Positions 35,419 through 43,720 of a DNA stretch of 64,000 nt are shown in pieces (within the stretch, counting starts at the first letter, position 1; every line of letters starts with the position of its first letter). The notes beneath the pieces were generated by a model. It did no database searches. It saw nothing but the letters and a program-made list of their open reading frames with translations, and was not told the DNA's origin. The position numbers and the translations under genes are program-made. The DNA comes from Desulfurobacterium indicum (GTDB lineage Bacteria; Aquificota; Aquificia; Desulfurobacteriales; Desulfurobacteriaceae): NCBI RefSeq assembly GCF_001968985.1, contig NZ_MOEN01000001.1:62001-126000 (forward strand). The letters run 5' to 3'.

Positions 35419-36390
35419 ATGGTTATAGGTATTCTCGGTTCTGGAAGCTGGGGGTCTGCTCTTTCAATTCATTTTGGCAATAATGGTTTTAATGTGATTC
35501 AGTGGTGTCGAGAAAAGGAAGTTGCCGATTCTATAAACAGAGAGAGAGAGAACAGAAAGTATCTTAGTGGTGTTCCTTATCCTGAATCTGTTAGAGCCGT
35601 ATCAGATATAGAAGAATTTTTTGCAAAAGTGAAGGATATCGTTTTCTCTGTTATTCCTGCCCAGTTTACTGGGGATTTCTGGAAAGCTAATAGAGAGTAT
35701 CTTGTAAAGAGAAAAGTTATATGTGCAAGTAAAGGAATAGAGATTTCGTCTTTAAAACTTTTATCGCAGGTTTACGCAGAAGTTGTTGGGGGCGATTATT
35801 TTGTCCTTTCTGGTCCTACGTTTGCAAGGGAGGTTGCTTTTGGAAAGCCCACCGCAGCAGTTCTCGCTGGAAAAAATATAGATAAGACTTTTGAAGTGGT
35901 TAATCTTTTAAATACAAAACTTTTTCGCCTTTACGCTTCCGATGATCTTATCGGCGTTGAAACAGGTGGAGCAATGAAAAATGTTATAGCTATTGCAGCC
36001 GGTATATCTGACGGTATGGAGCTTGGAAACAACGCAAGAGCGGCATTGATAACAAGAGGACTTCATGAGATAAAAAATCTGGGAGTCAGGCTTGGAGGTA
36101 AAGAGAAGACTTTTTATGGTCTTTCAGGAATGGGAGATTTAATTCTTACATGCACCGGTAATCTTTCAAGGAACAGACAGTTCGGCCTTACTATTGGAAG
36201 AGGCGAAGGAGAAGTTGATAAAAAATATGTTGTTGAAGGTGTTCACACAGTAAAGGCAGCCGTGGAGCTTTCGAAGAGGTTGAATGTCGAAATGCCTATA
36301 ACCAGAGCTGTTTACGCTGTCTTGTATGAAGGGAAAAAACCTTCAGAGATAATGCTTGATTTATTATCAAGACCGGTGAAGGAAGAATGA
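35419..36390 (+). CDS. gpsA: Glycerol-3-phosphate dehydrogenase [NAD(P)+]
   Basis: Makes sn-glycerol 3-phosphate from dihydroxyacetone phosphate for phospholipids. The 323-residue enzyme has ILGSGSWGSALSIHFGNNG (residues 4-22) for NAD(P), a conserved VLSGPTFAREVAFGKPTAAVLA segment (about 134-155), the catalytic Lys in GGAMKNVIAIAAGISDG (about 189-205) and GLSGMGDLILTCTG-SRNRQFG (about 233-254). It shares an ATGA with selB. Confidence 0.95.
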   Translation: MVIGILGSGSWGSALSIHFGNNGFNVIQWCREKEVADSINRERENRKYLSGVPYPESVRAVSDIEEFFAKVKDIVFSVIPAQFTGDFWKANREYLVKRKVICASKGIEISSLKLLSQVYAEVVGGDYFVLSGPTFAREVAFGKPTAAVLAGKNIDKTFEVVNLLNTKLFRLYASDDLIGVETGGAMKNVIAIAAGISDGMELGNNARAALITRGLHEIKNLGVRLGGKEKTFYGLSGMGDLILTCTGNLSRNRQFGLTIGRGEGEVDKKYVVEGVHTVKAAVELSKRLNVEMPITRAVYAVLYEGKKPSEIMLDLLSRPVKEE

Positions 36391-38255
36391 AGAAAGTAGT
36401 AACGATAGGAACTGCCGGGCACATAGATCACGGAAAGACATCCCTTGTAAGAAAATTGACAGGCATTGATACGGACCGGTTAAAAGAAGAAAAAGAGAGA
36501 GGCATGACCATAGAACCTGGCTTTGCCCATTTCTTCCTTGATGACTACCTGATAAGCATCGTTGATGTTCCTGGACATGAGAAGTTTATCAAAAATATGG
36601 TAGCCGGTGCTCACGGAATAGATGGTGTTCTTTTTGTTATCGCGGCGGATGAAGGTGTTATGCCTCAGACGGAAGAACACCTTGCCGTTTGTGAGATGCT
36701 CGGGATAGAGAGAGGCATTGTTGTTCTTACGAAAATTGATACTGTTGATGAAGAGTGGCTTGAGCTTGTTGAAGAAGATGTAAAGGATTTTTTAAAAGGA
36801 ACTTTTCTTGAAGATGCTCCGTTTGTTAAAGTTTCTTCCAAAACAGGAGAAGGATTTGACATTTTAAAAGAAGAGTTGAAAAGACTGGCAGAATCCATCA
36901 GGAAACAAAAGGAAGAGAGTTTTCCCCGTCTGCCTGTAGATAGAGTATTTACGGTGAAAGGTTTTGGCACTGTCGTTACGGGTACTCTTTCCGGTGGTAG
37001 ACTTTCGAAAGGGGAGGTTGTTGAGATTTTGCCTTCTAAAGTTGAATCAAAGATTAAAAATTTGCAGACGGCAGGTGCTGATGTGGATGTTGCGTTTCCC
37101 GGTCAGCGGACGGCTGCGAATCTTACAGTGCCGAAAGAGAAGGTCCATAGAGGGAACATCCTGACTCTTCCCGGAATTTTGAATTCTTCAAGAATTGTTG
37201 ATGTAACATTTGCACTTTCAAAAACGGCAACTACTATTGAGAAAAGGATAAAGGTGCACTTTCACTATCTTACGCTCATGGCCGAGGCGGAGATAGTCCT
37301 TATAGATAGAGATGTTTTAAATCCCGGTGAGAGATGTTTTGCTCAGATTATTTTTGACAGGGAAATTTATCCGGTTTACGGGGATAACTTTGTTGTAAGA
37401 ACGATTTCCCCCGGTAGAGTTATAGGAGGCGGCACAATTCTTCATCCTCTTGAAAAGAAGCGTTACCGGAAAAAGTTTGCCGGTGTTTTTATGAAAAAAT
37501 TGAAAGCCCTTTCCGGGGGCAGAGAAGATGCCTTTTTAGAGTTTGTAAAAGAGATGGAGCCTCTTAAAATTGAACTTTTGCCGCAACTTCTTAACATTTC
37601 GCCAGATAATGCAAGGCATTTTGCTCAAAAGTTTGAAAAGGCCGGAGAGGTGGTTGTTTCAGATGGACTTGTTTACACCGCAGAAACCTTCGGCGGTCTG
37701 GTTGAAAAAGCACTGAAAATTGTTGAAGATTATCACAGTAGATATCCTGTGGCAAAAGGTATAAATAGAGAAACGTTAAAAAGTCTCTTAAATGTCGGAG
37801 ATGAACTTTTCTTAAGGATTCTCTCTTCTTCAGGACTTGAAGAAGAGAGAAAAGTTATAAGGCAGAAAGGATTTGTCCCTCATCTTGATGAAAAGTTTTT
37901 AAATTTGAAAGAGAAGCTTGATTCAGAGCTTAGAAAGGGTGGATTTTCCGCACCGAGTTTGGATAATTTAAGAGAAAAGCTCAATATTTCTTCAGAGGAT
38001 TTTTACACCCTTCTCTCTTTTCTTAAAAAAGAAGGTTACAAAACGGCAGGAGAATTTCTCCTTTCTCCTGAAGTTTATCGGAAGATAGAAAGAAGAACGG
38101 TTGACCTTTTAAAACAAAAAGGCGAAATAACAGTCGGTGATTTTAAGGAGCTTTTTAATCTTTCAAGGAAGCACGCCATTCCTTATCTTGAACTTCTTGA
38201 TGCTGAGGGTGTGACGGTGAGAGATTCGTCGGGAAAGCGAAAATTAAACGTATAG
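36387..38255 (+). CDS. selB: Selenocysteine-specific elongation factor
   Basis: Special EF-Tu that carries Sec-tRNA to UGA codons with a SECIS hairpin. The GTPase domain opens with GTAGHIDHGKTSLVRKLTGIDTDRLKEEKERGMTI (about 7-41), and has DVPGHEKFIKNMVAG and the G4 motif TKID. EF-Tu-like domains II and III and an EIYPVYGDNFVVRTISPGRVIGGG segment follow (about 325-350). Residues 370-622 form the series of winged helices that read the SECIS. The 622-residue length is normal. Its presence shows that the organism decodes UGA as selenocysteine somewhere; selA, selC and selD are not in this window. Confidence 0.95.
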   Translation: MKKVVTIGTAGHIDHGKTSLVRKLTGIDTDRLKEEKERGMTIEPGFAHFFLDDYLISIVDVPGHEKFIKNMVAGAHGIDGVLFVIAADEGVMPQTEEHLAVCEMLGIERGIVVLTKIDTVDEEWLELVEEDVKDFLKGTFLEDAPFVKVSSKTGEGFDILKEELKRLAESIRKQKEESFPRLPVDRVFTVKGFGTVVTGTLSGGRLSKGEVVEILPSKVESKIKNLQTAGADVDVAFPGQRTAANLTVPKEKVHRGNILTLPGILNSSRIVDVTFALSKTATTIEKRIKVHFHYLTLMAEAEIVLIDRDVLNPGERCFAQIIFDREIYPVYGDNFVVRTISPGRVIGGGTILHPLEKKRYRKKFAGVFMKKLKALSGGREDAFLEFVKEMEPLKIELLPQLLNISPDNARHFAQKFEKAGEVVVSDGLVYTAETFGGLVEKALKIVEDYHSRYPVAKGINRETLKSLLNVGDELFLRILSSSGLEEERKVIRQKGFVPHLDEKFLNLKEKLDSELRKGGFSAPSLDNLREKLNISSEDFYTLLSFLKKEGYKTAGEFLLSPEVYRKIERRTVDLLKQKGEITVGDFKELFNLSRKHAIPYLELLDAEGVTVRDSSGKRKLNV

Positions 38256-38293
38256 TCGTTCCCCTGAACTCTGTTTAAATCTCTTGAAAACAG

Positions 38294-38322
38294 TTGCAAA
38301 TTGGTAATCGTGGTAATATAAT
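38294..38322 (+). promoter_or_regulatory. Sigma-70 promoter of the rpsU operon
   Basis: TTGCAA (38294-38299), a 17-base spacer and a perfect TATAAT (38317-38322), 39 bases before the rpsU ATG, in the 105-base gap after selB. An AAAGGAGG ribosome site follows. Confidence 0.78.
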
Positions 38323-38360
38323 GGCACTAGCAAAATTACCACCAAAGGAGGCGATGCTTA

Positions 38361-38588
38361 ATGGCAACAATTTACGTGCGTGACGGAGAGCCATTTGAGA
38401 AGGCGCTGAAGAGATTCAAAAAACTGTGTGAAAAGGAAGGTATCCTTACCGAAATTAAGAGAAGAGAATACTACGAAAAGCCGAGTGAAAAGAGAAAGAG
38501 AAAGGCAATGGCTGCAAGGAAGCGCCTTATCAAGGCTCTCAAGAAGCGCGGTCTTCTTCCACCGAGGGGTAAGAAGAAGAAAAAGTAA
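38361..38588 (+). CDS. rpsU: 30S ribosomal protein S21
   Basis: Small-subunit protein near the mRNA exit and anti-Shine-Dalgarno region. The 75-residue protein has the family opening [41 protein letters not shown] and a strongly basic tail ending in a lysine run. It has its own good promoter and heads a probable operon with yqeY and mutS2; in many bacteria rpsU likewise precedes yqeY (GatB/YqeY). Confidence 0.96.
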   Translation: MATIYVRDGEPFEKALKRFKKLCEKEGILTEIKRREYYEKPSEKRKRKAMAARKRLIKALKKRGLLPPRGKKKKK

Positions 38589-38608
38589 TTATTTAAGAGG
38601 CGTTACTG

Positions 38609-39061
38609 ATGGGATTAAAAGAGAAACTTATTAAAGACATGAAAGAGGCCATGAAGGCCAAAGATAAGGTTAGACTCAGCACCATCAGGATGATAAACTC
38701 TCTCATAAAGAATGCCGAAATAGACAAGCGTGGTGAGCTTACAGACGAAGAGATTGTTTCTCTTCTCCAGAAATATGCAAAGCAGAGGCGTGAATCTATA
38801 GAACTTTATGAAAAAGGTGGCAGGCAGGACCTTGTAGAGAAGGAGAAGGCAGAGCTTGCAATTGTTGAGTCTTATCTTCCAGAACAGATGGGAGAGGATG
38901 AGATTCGTAAAGTAGTTGAAGAAGCTATAGCCGAAACGGGAGCTTCTTCACTGAAAGATTTAGGTAAAATTATGAAAATTGTAATTCCTAAAGTTAAAGG
39001 AAAGGCTGACGGTTCTGTTGTTAACAGGATTGCAAGAGAACTTCTCTCAGGAGAAAGTTAA
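38609..39061 (+). CDS. yqeY: GatB/YqeY domain protein
   Basis: A 150-residue helical protein of the YqeY family, related to the tail domain of the GatB amidotransferase subunit that contacts tRNA. Family marks are LKEKLIKDMKEAMKAKDKVRLSTIRMINSLIKNAEID (about 3-39), AKQRRESIELYEKGGRQDLVEKEKAEL, and VIPKVKGKADGSVVNRIARELL at the C terminus. Its role is unproven; a tRNA-related activity is assumed from the fold and its place after rpsU, from which it is 20 bases away. Confidence 0.92.
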   Translation: MGLKEKLIKDMKEAMKAKDKVRLSTIRMINSLIKNAEIDKRGELTDEEIVSLLQKYAKQRRESIELYEKGGRQDLVEKEKAELAIVESYLPEQMGEDEIRKVVEEAIAETGASSLKDLGKIMKIVIPKVKGKADGSVVNRIARELLSGES

Positions 39062-39125
39062 TTACCATGGCTTATAATCGTGGCGCTGGCACTCCTTTGG
39101 TCTATTGGAGGGGGTATTCATCATA

Positions 39126-41405
39126 ATGTTCAAAGGAGTGTGGCGCCACCTTGATTTTGATACTCTCCTTGAGAAAACTGCCTCCCTTGCCCGGAGTGAA
39201 TCTGGTAGAAAGGCGGTTCTCTCCATTACACCTTCTACCGATGTTTCGGAGATAACAGAAGAGACACTTATTACATTTGAATTTGTAAGACTTCTGACAG
39301 AAAAATCTTTTCCCCTTGAAGCTTTCCCCGATATTTCATCAATTATAAAAAAGGCAAAAGTTGAAGGTGTGATATTTTCAATTCCTGAAATTCTCTCCGT
39401 TCATGCTGTCTGTTCTCAATCTAAAATTGTTAAAAAGTTCCTCAATAATATAAGGGAAAGATTCCCGAGGCTTTCGGCTTTCTCCAGTTCTCTTTCAAGT
39501 TTTCTTGAATTGAGGGAACTTATTGAGTCTTCCATTGATGAAAACGGTGAAATTCTTGATACTGCGTCTTCTAACCTTAAAATGATAAGGGAGAAAAAGA
39601 GACAGATTGCAGACAGTATAAAAAAACGGCTTGAATCCCTTGTCAGAAGGAACGAAGATATCTGTCCCGATCAAATTATAACCATACGAAACGGCAGATA
39701 CGTTGTTCTTGCCAAAAACAGCTACAAAAAACGGTTTTCAGGTATCGTTCACGACCGGTCTATTTCAGGACATACTGTCTATGTTGAACCTGCCTTTGTT
39801 GTTGATGATAACAACAGGTTAAGAGAACTTGCGACAGAAGAAGAGAAAGAGATAAAGAGGATTCTCACCTACATAAGTAAAAAGATAAGGGAAAACAGAT
39901 TCCGTATTTCTGCTGCCTTTTCAACGCTTGTTGAACTTGATAGACGATACGCAGTTGCTGAAATGAGCCGCAGGTTGAAAGGCACGCTTCCTGAGATTTC
40001 GGACAGGATAGAACTTAAAGATGCAAGACATCCGCTTCTTGCCCTTTTACAAAAAGAAGTTATTCCTGTTGATGTAAAGGTTGAAAAAGGCCTTGTTATT
40101 ACTGGTCCGAATACCGGCGGTAAGACGGTAATACTTAAAACTCTGGGACTTTCCACTTTGATGTTTCAATCGGGATTTCTCATACCTGCTGCGGAAGGCA
40201 GTAAAATCCGTATTTTCAAGAAAGTAAGGGCAGACATAGGTGATGAGCAGAGCATTGAACAGAGTCTGAGCACTTTCAGCGCTCATGTTAAAAATATTTC
40301 TGAGCTTCTTAACGAAGCTGATAAGGATACCCTTGTTCTTCTTGATGAGCTTGGTGCCGGAACAGATCCGATAGAAGGTTCGAGCCTTGGTGTTGCGATA
40401 CTGGAATATTTAAAAGAAAAAGGTGCCATTTTAATCATAACAACCCACTTTACGCCGATAAAACTTTATGCTTATAAAGATGACTATTACGAGGTTGCAT
40501 CTGTTCTCTTTGACGAAAAGAGTTTGAAGCCTCTTTACCGTCTTGCCTACGGAGTAATAGGTAGAAGTTACGCTTTTGTTATAGCCAAGCGCTACGGTAT
40601 GCCTGATGTTGTTATAGAAAAGGCGCAGAAACTTCTATCTTCGGAGGATAGAATTGCATCTGAAATTGTTGCGGCGCTGGAATCTGAATATAGAGCCCTT
40701 CAGAGCGAGAGAGAGCAGGTTGCAAAATTAAAGGAAGAACTTGAGAGAGAAAGAGAAAAACTTGAGAAGGAAAAAGAACTTTTAAAAGAAAAAGGTGTTG
40801 AAAACCTTCAGGCTTACATAAGGGAGTTTAGAGAAAAAAGCGAGAAGCTTCTTGCCGAAATTCAGGACGAAAGACTCAGAAAAAAGGTAAGGGCGCTTAT
40901 ACAGGAAGCTAAAAAGAAGGTGGAAGCAGCTGAAGAGAAAGAGATAAAGAAAGCTGCTGCGGAAATAAAGCCCGGCATGATTGTAAAGGTAAAAAAGACA
41001 GGAAGGAAAGGAACAGTTATAACCGTTGATACAGAGAGAGGTACAGCAAAAGTTGCGATAGGTGCTTTGAAAATAGACATGAAGTTAAATCAGCTTGAGC
41101 CTGTTATTGAAACCGTTATAGATGAAAGAAAAATAAGAATAGACACAAAAATGCCTCAAAACTTTTTCCCTGAAATTAAACTACTCGGGATGAGAGGAGA
41201 TGAAGCGCTTGATGCTGTTGAAAAATTCCTTGACGATGCAAGAATTGCAGGATTTCACAGGGTTAAAATCGTTCACGGTCATGGAACAGGCATTTTAAAA
41301 CGGCTTGTTCGGACATATCTGAAGGATTCTCCTTATGTTAAATCATTTCGTGCTGGAAAAATAGAAGAAGGTGGTGACGGCATTACGATTGTGGAGTTGA
41401 AATAG
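39126..41405 (+). CDS. mutS2: Endonuclease MutS2
   Basis: MutS-like ATPase without mismatch-binding domain; known members suppress recombination or rescue collided ribosomes. It has the core and clamp helices (1-300), Walker A ITGPNTGGKT (about 325-334), the DEQSIEQSLSTFSAH signature, LLDELGAGTDP, a long coiled coil (about 500-600) and the C-terminal Smr nuclease domain (about 690-759) with IVHGHGTGILK. The Smr LDLRG motif reads LLGMRG. The ATG at 39126 is about eleven bases after GGAGGGGG; the earlier in-frame TTG at 39105 overlaps that site. No terminator hairpin follows, and the CRISPR leader begins at once. Confidence 0.93.
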   Translation: MFKGVWRHLDFDTLLEKTASLARSESGRKAVLSITPSTDVSEITEETLITFEFVRLLTEKSFPLEAFPDISSIIKKAKVEGVIFSIPEILSVHAVCSQSKIVKKFLNNIRERFPRLSAFSSSLSSFLELRELIESSIDENGEILDTASSNLKMIREKKRQIADSIKKRLESLVRRNEDICPDQIITIRNGRYVVLAKNSYKKRFSGIVHDRSISGHTVYVEPAFVVDDNNRLRELATEEEKEIKRILTYISKKIRENRFRISAAFSTLVELDRRYAVAEMSRRLKGTLPEISDRIELKDARHPLLALLQKEVIPVDVKVEKGLVITGPNTGGKTVILKTLGLSTLMFQSGFLIPAAEGSKIRIFKKVRADIGDEQSIEQSLSTFSAHVKNISELLNEADKDTLVLLDELGAGTDPIEGSSLGVAILEYLKEKGAILIITTHFTPIKLYAYKDDYYEVASVLFDEKSLKPLYRLAYGVIGRSYAFVIAKRYGMPDVVIEKAQKLLSSEDRIASEIVAALESEYRALQSEREQVAKLKEELEREREKLEKEKELLKEKGVENLQAYIREFREKSEKLLAEIQDERLRKKVRALIQEAKKKVEAAEEKEIKKAAAEIKPGMIVKVKKTGRKGTVITVDTERGTAKVAIGALKIDMKLNQLEPVIETVIDERKIRIDTKMPQNFFPEIKLLGMRGDEALDAVEKFLDDARIAGFHRVKIVHGHGTGILKRLVRTYLKDSPYVKSFRAGKIEEGGDGITIVELK

Positions 41406-41555
41406 TATAATAGCTGTGATCTTTTACATCTGAATATGCAAAAAGGTTTTTTAAAAGTTGTATGTTCAGAGATACTGATTTTCAATGAGTTTTAGATTAG
41501 TATGAAAGACTTAACTTTCGAAACCTTTGAAAGTACATGCCTAAAATTCGGTGCA
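41406..41555 (+). other. Probable CRISPR leader
   Basis: 150 AT-rich, non-coding bases between the mutS2 stop and the first repeat. A perfect TATAAT at 41406-41411 may be a -10 box, with a weak TTACGA 17 bases upstream inside mutS2. The leader is placed on this side because the degenerate repeat lies at the other end of the array. Confidence 0.6.
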
Positions 41556-42182
41556 GTTGAAATGCCCTTAAAAGTGAGAGGGATTGCGACGAGATTAATT
41601 TCCCCCTTCTCTACGAAGAGAAGAAGGAATTCTTGTTGAAATGCCCTTAAAAGTGAGAGGGATTGCGACTAAGGACGGATAATAGTTTTTTATAAAACCT
41701 TCAAGCGTTGAAATGCCCTTAAAAGTGAGAGGGATTGCGACCAAGGGATAACCTTCTTTATATACAGTTATCCCTTTGTTGAAATGCCCTTAAAAGTGAG
41801 AGGGATTGCGACAGTTTTGCCTTTACGGTATGAGACATTTTTTTCTCGTTGAAATGCCCTTGAAAGTGAGAGGGATTGCGACCTCTTCCAAATCCTCCTC
41901 CTCCTCTTCTGGGGGGAGGAGAAGTTGAAATGCCCTTAAAAGTGAGAGGGATTGCGACCGCGGGGTTCACTACGCTTAAAATGATGCTGCCGTCCTCGCT
42001 GGTTGAAATGCCCTTAAAAGTGAGAGGGATTGCGACTTTTAAGTCTTACTGGTATAAATACGAATATATCCTTGTTCATTGTTGAAATGCCCTTAAAAGT
42101 GAGAGGGATTGCGACCGGTCACTATAGGATGTTGAAGACCAATATTGGTCTTCCAGTTGAAATGCCCTTAAAAGTGAGAGGG
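41556..42182 (+). CRISPR. CRISPR array, nine 35-base repeats and eight spacers, no cas genes nearby
   Basis: Repeats start at 41556, 41635, 41707, 41778, 41848, 41924, 42002, 42081 and 42156. The 35-base unit opens GTTGAAATGCCC and closes GGGATTGCGAC; the final eight bases ATTGCGAC resemble the ATTGAAAC-type crRNA handle of Cas6-processed type I-B/III repeats. Repeat 5 has one A-to-G change; repeat 9 loses its last eight bases, marking the old end. Spacers are 44, 37, 36, 35, 41, 43, 44 and 40 bases, unusually variable. The repeat has only a 4-base internal stem (CCCT with AGGG). The cas operon must be elsewhere or absent. Four spacers contain strong inverted repeats. Confidence 0.97.
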
Positions 42183-42599
42183 TTATTTGTCATCCTGAGT
42201 GAAGTGAATGGTAGGCAAAAATAAAGAAAAGGGATTTCTGTAAATTTTTACAAGTGTTATTTGATGTACGATGGTAGATAATTTTAAAAAACTTGAAATT
42301 TTTTCGCCGGAAGGTTAGCGGGATATATTATTTTTTTACTGGATAGTTTTAAGTTTATTCTTGGTTGAGACTGTTGATTTTTCTACTCTCAGTAAACTTT
42401 TACATCCAGGAAGTAGCTATAACGGATTTAATTACCTCCCATTTTTCTATCCATTATTGTTCTTGCTAATGCTGCTTTCTTTAGTAGAAAACAAAGAACT
42501 AAAAATGTCATATTTTTCTGATTATCTGTTTGGCGTGGTGATTGCTTTTCTGAAAGTTGTTTTATAATTTTTGTTTTAAGTTTTAATTTCGGGAATTTG
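42183..42599 (+). other. Non-coding region after the CRISPR array
   Basis: 417 AT-rich bases without a convincing gene. At about 42188-42210 the run GTCATCCTGAGTGAAGTGAA resembles a short motif scattered in many bacterial intergenic regions. A 68-codon hydrophobic frame (42361-42567) has no ribosome site and low-complexity composition. No tRNA, terminator or clear attachment site was seen. Confidence 0.6.
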
Positions 42600-43436
42600 A
42601 TGAAATCTAAAGGTTTTCTTGAGATGTTAGGGGCTACTTCCATATGGGGCAGTGTTCCTCTTATGGGTATATGGTCAGGGCTGCCGAGCGGTGTATTTGT
42701 ATTTTTTAGAGTTCTCTTTGCGTTTCCTTTTGTTTTTTACTTTGCCGTCAGGAAAAGTTCTTTAAAAGAATTTTTTAATTTAAAACCTTATTGGCCTTTG
42801 CTTTTAAGCGGTATCATGCTTGGAGTTAACTGGGTTTTCTTTTTCTGGGCAGTTAAAGTTACGGATATTGCAACTGTTGTAACTATCTATTATGCAGGTC
42901 CTGTGATTTCCATTCTTTTGGCAGCGTTCTTTTTGAAAGAAAGGATGAATCTTTTTACGGTTGTTTCTATTTTTTTAGCTTTTGCCGGTGTTGTCGTCAG
43001 CAGCGGCGGATTTAATATAGATAAAGGTGCGGTTATTGCCCTGCTTGCTACGGGTTTCTTGGATTTTTCTCAAAAGTTTCCACCATTCATCATAAAGCAG
43101 TTACAGTTACCGCCTGGCAGATACTTATATCCATCTTTATTACTGTTCCTTTTCTATTCCTAACTGACTGGTGTTTCACAGTAAACGGCTTTTTAGTTAC
43201 TCTCTTTGCAGGTATTATTCATACAGCTCTTGCCCTTTTTCTCTGGTATGATGCCCTTAATTATATTAAGGTTTCGTTTGCTTCTATATTGCAATACTTT
43301 GATATAGTTTTTGCAATTATTCTTGCCTATCTTTTTCTTTCTCAAGTTCCTACCGCTCGGCAGGTTTTGGGAGCTTTTTTTAATTATAGCTGCCGGAAGT
43401 TTGATTTCGATGAAAGAAGTAAAATCTGGAAGTTAA
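42600..43436 (+). pseudogene. EamA/DMT-family transporter with two frameshifts
   Basis: A membrane transporter of the drug/metabolite (EamA) superfamily, about 278 residues if repaired, with ten predicted helices in two EamA repeats. The first part reads well (FLEMLGATSIWGSVPLMGIWSG, VVTIYYAGPVISILLAAFFLKERM). The frame breaks at the A run 43072-43075, where one more A would restore VSTIHHKAVTVTAWQILIS through ALFLWYDALNYIKVSFASILQY. It breaks again at the T7 run 43375-43381, where one T fewer gives LGAFLIIAAGSLISMKEV and the stop at 43434. Either a true pseudogene beside the CRISPR array or two homopolymer sequencing errors. The substrate is unknown. Confidence 0.85.
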
Positions 43437-43529
43437 CTCTTTTAGTCTTCCACTAATATTGTATTTGTCATATATTTACTAATACAGTTAAAGTAATGAT
43501 TATATGATGTCTGAATTTTCGGAGGAAGA

Positions 43530-43685
43530 ATGCAGATTTACGTTTTTAAGTGTAACGAGTGCGGAAAAGAGTTTGAAGTGGAAATCTTTGCACCGCTTCA
43601 GGTTCTTGATGTTAAGTGTCCGGAATGCGGCTCGGATGATGTTGAGGTGATAAACATCATCAATATCTGTTCACCGTTTGGCTGA
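43530..43685 (+). CDS. Small FmdB-like zinc-ribbon protein
   Basis: A 51-residue protein after a clean GGAGG site. Two CxxC knuckles, CNEC (8-11) and CPEC (30-33), form a zinc ribbon, and the opening IYVFKCNECGKEFEV resembles the FmdB family of small regulatory or redox-related proteins. It ends INICSPFG then TGA. One codon (GGT) later is a second TGA. If the first TGA were read as selenocysteine the protein would end CSPFG-Sec-Gly; a hairpin sits at the right distance (see findings). The conventional reading is a plain stop. It stands alone between the transporter pseudogene and truD. Confidence 0.8.
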   Translation: MQIYVFKCNECGKEFEVEIFAPLQVLDVKCPECGSDDVEVINIINICSPFG

Positions 43686-43695
43686 GGTTGATAGA

Positions 43696-43720
43696 AAGGG
43701 GAAGGTTTCCCCTTATTTTT
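43696..43720. terminator. Hairpin terminator between zinc-ribbon gene and truD
   Basis: A perfect eight-base stem AAGGGGAA / TTCCCCTT with a GGT loop, then ATTTTT. It overlaps the truD stop codon and can serve both converging genes. The GGT apical loop also fits bacterial SECIS rules. Confidence 0.85.

Noticed and set aside
39087-39100. Sigma-54-like element (TGGCAC then TTTGG) before mutS2
   Set aside because: The -12 part has GT rather than GC at the required spacing, and mutS2 appears to be read from the rpsU promoter.
41876-42224. Overlapping short frames that repeat MPLKVRGIAT
   Set aside because: They are the CRISPR repeat read as protein; the units are joined by unrelated spacers and there is no ribosome site.
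42361-42567. 68-codon hydrophobic frame after the array
   Set aside because: No ribosome site, AT-driven composition, and no recognisable motif; treated as non-coding.
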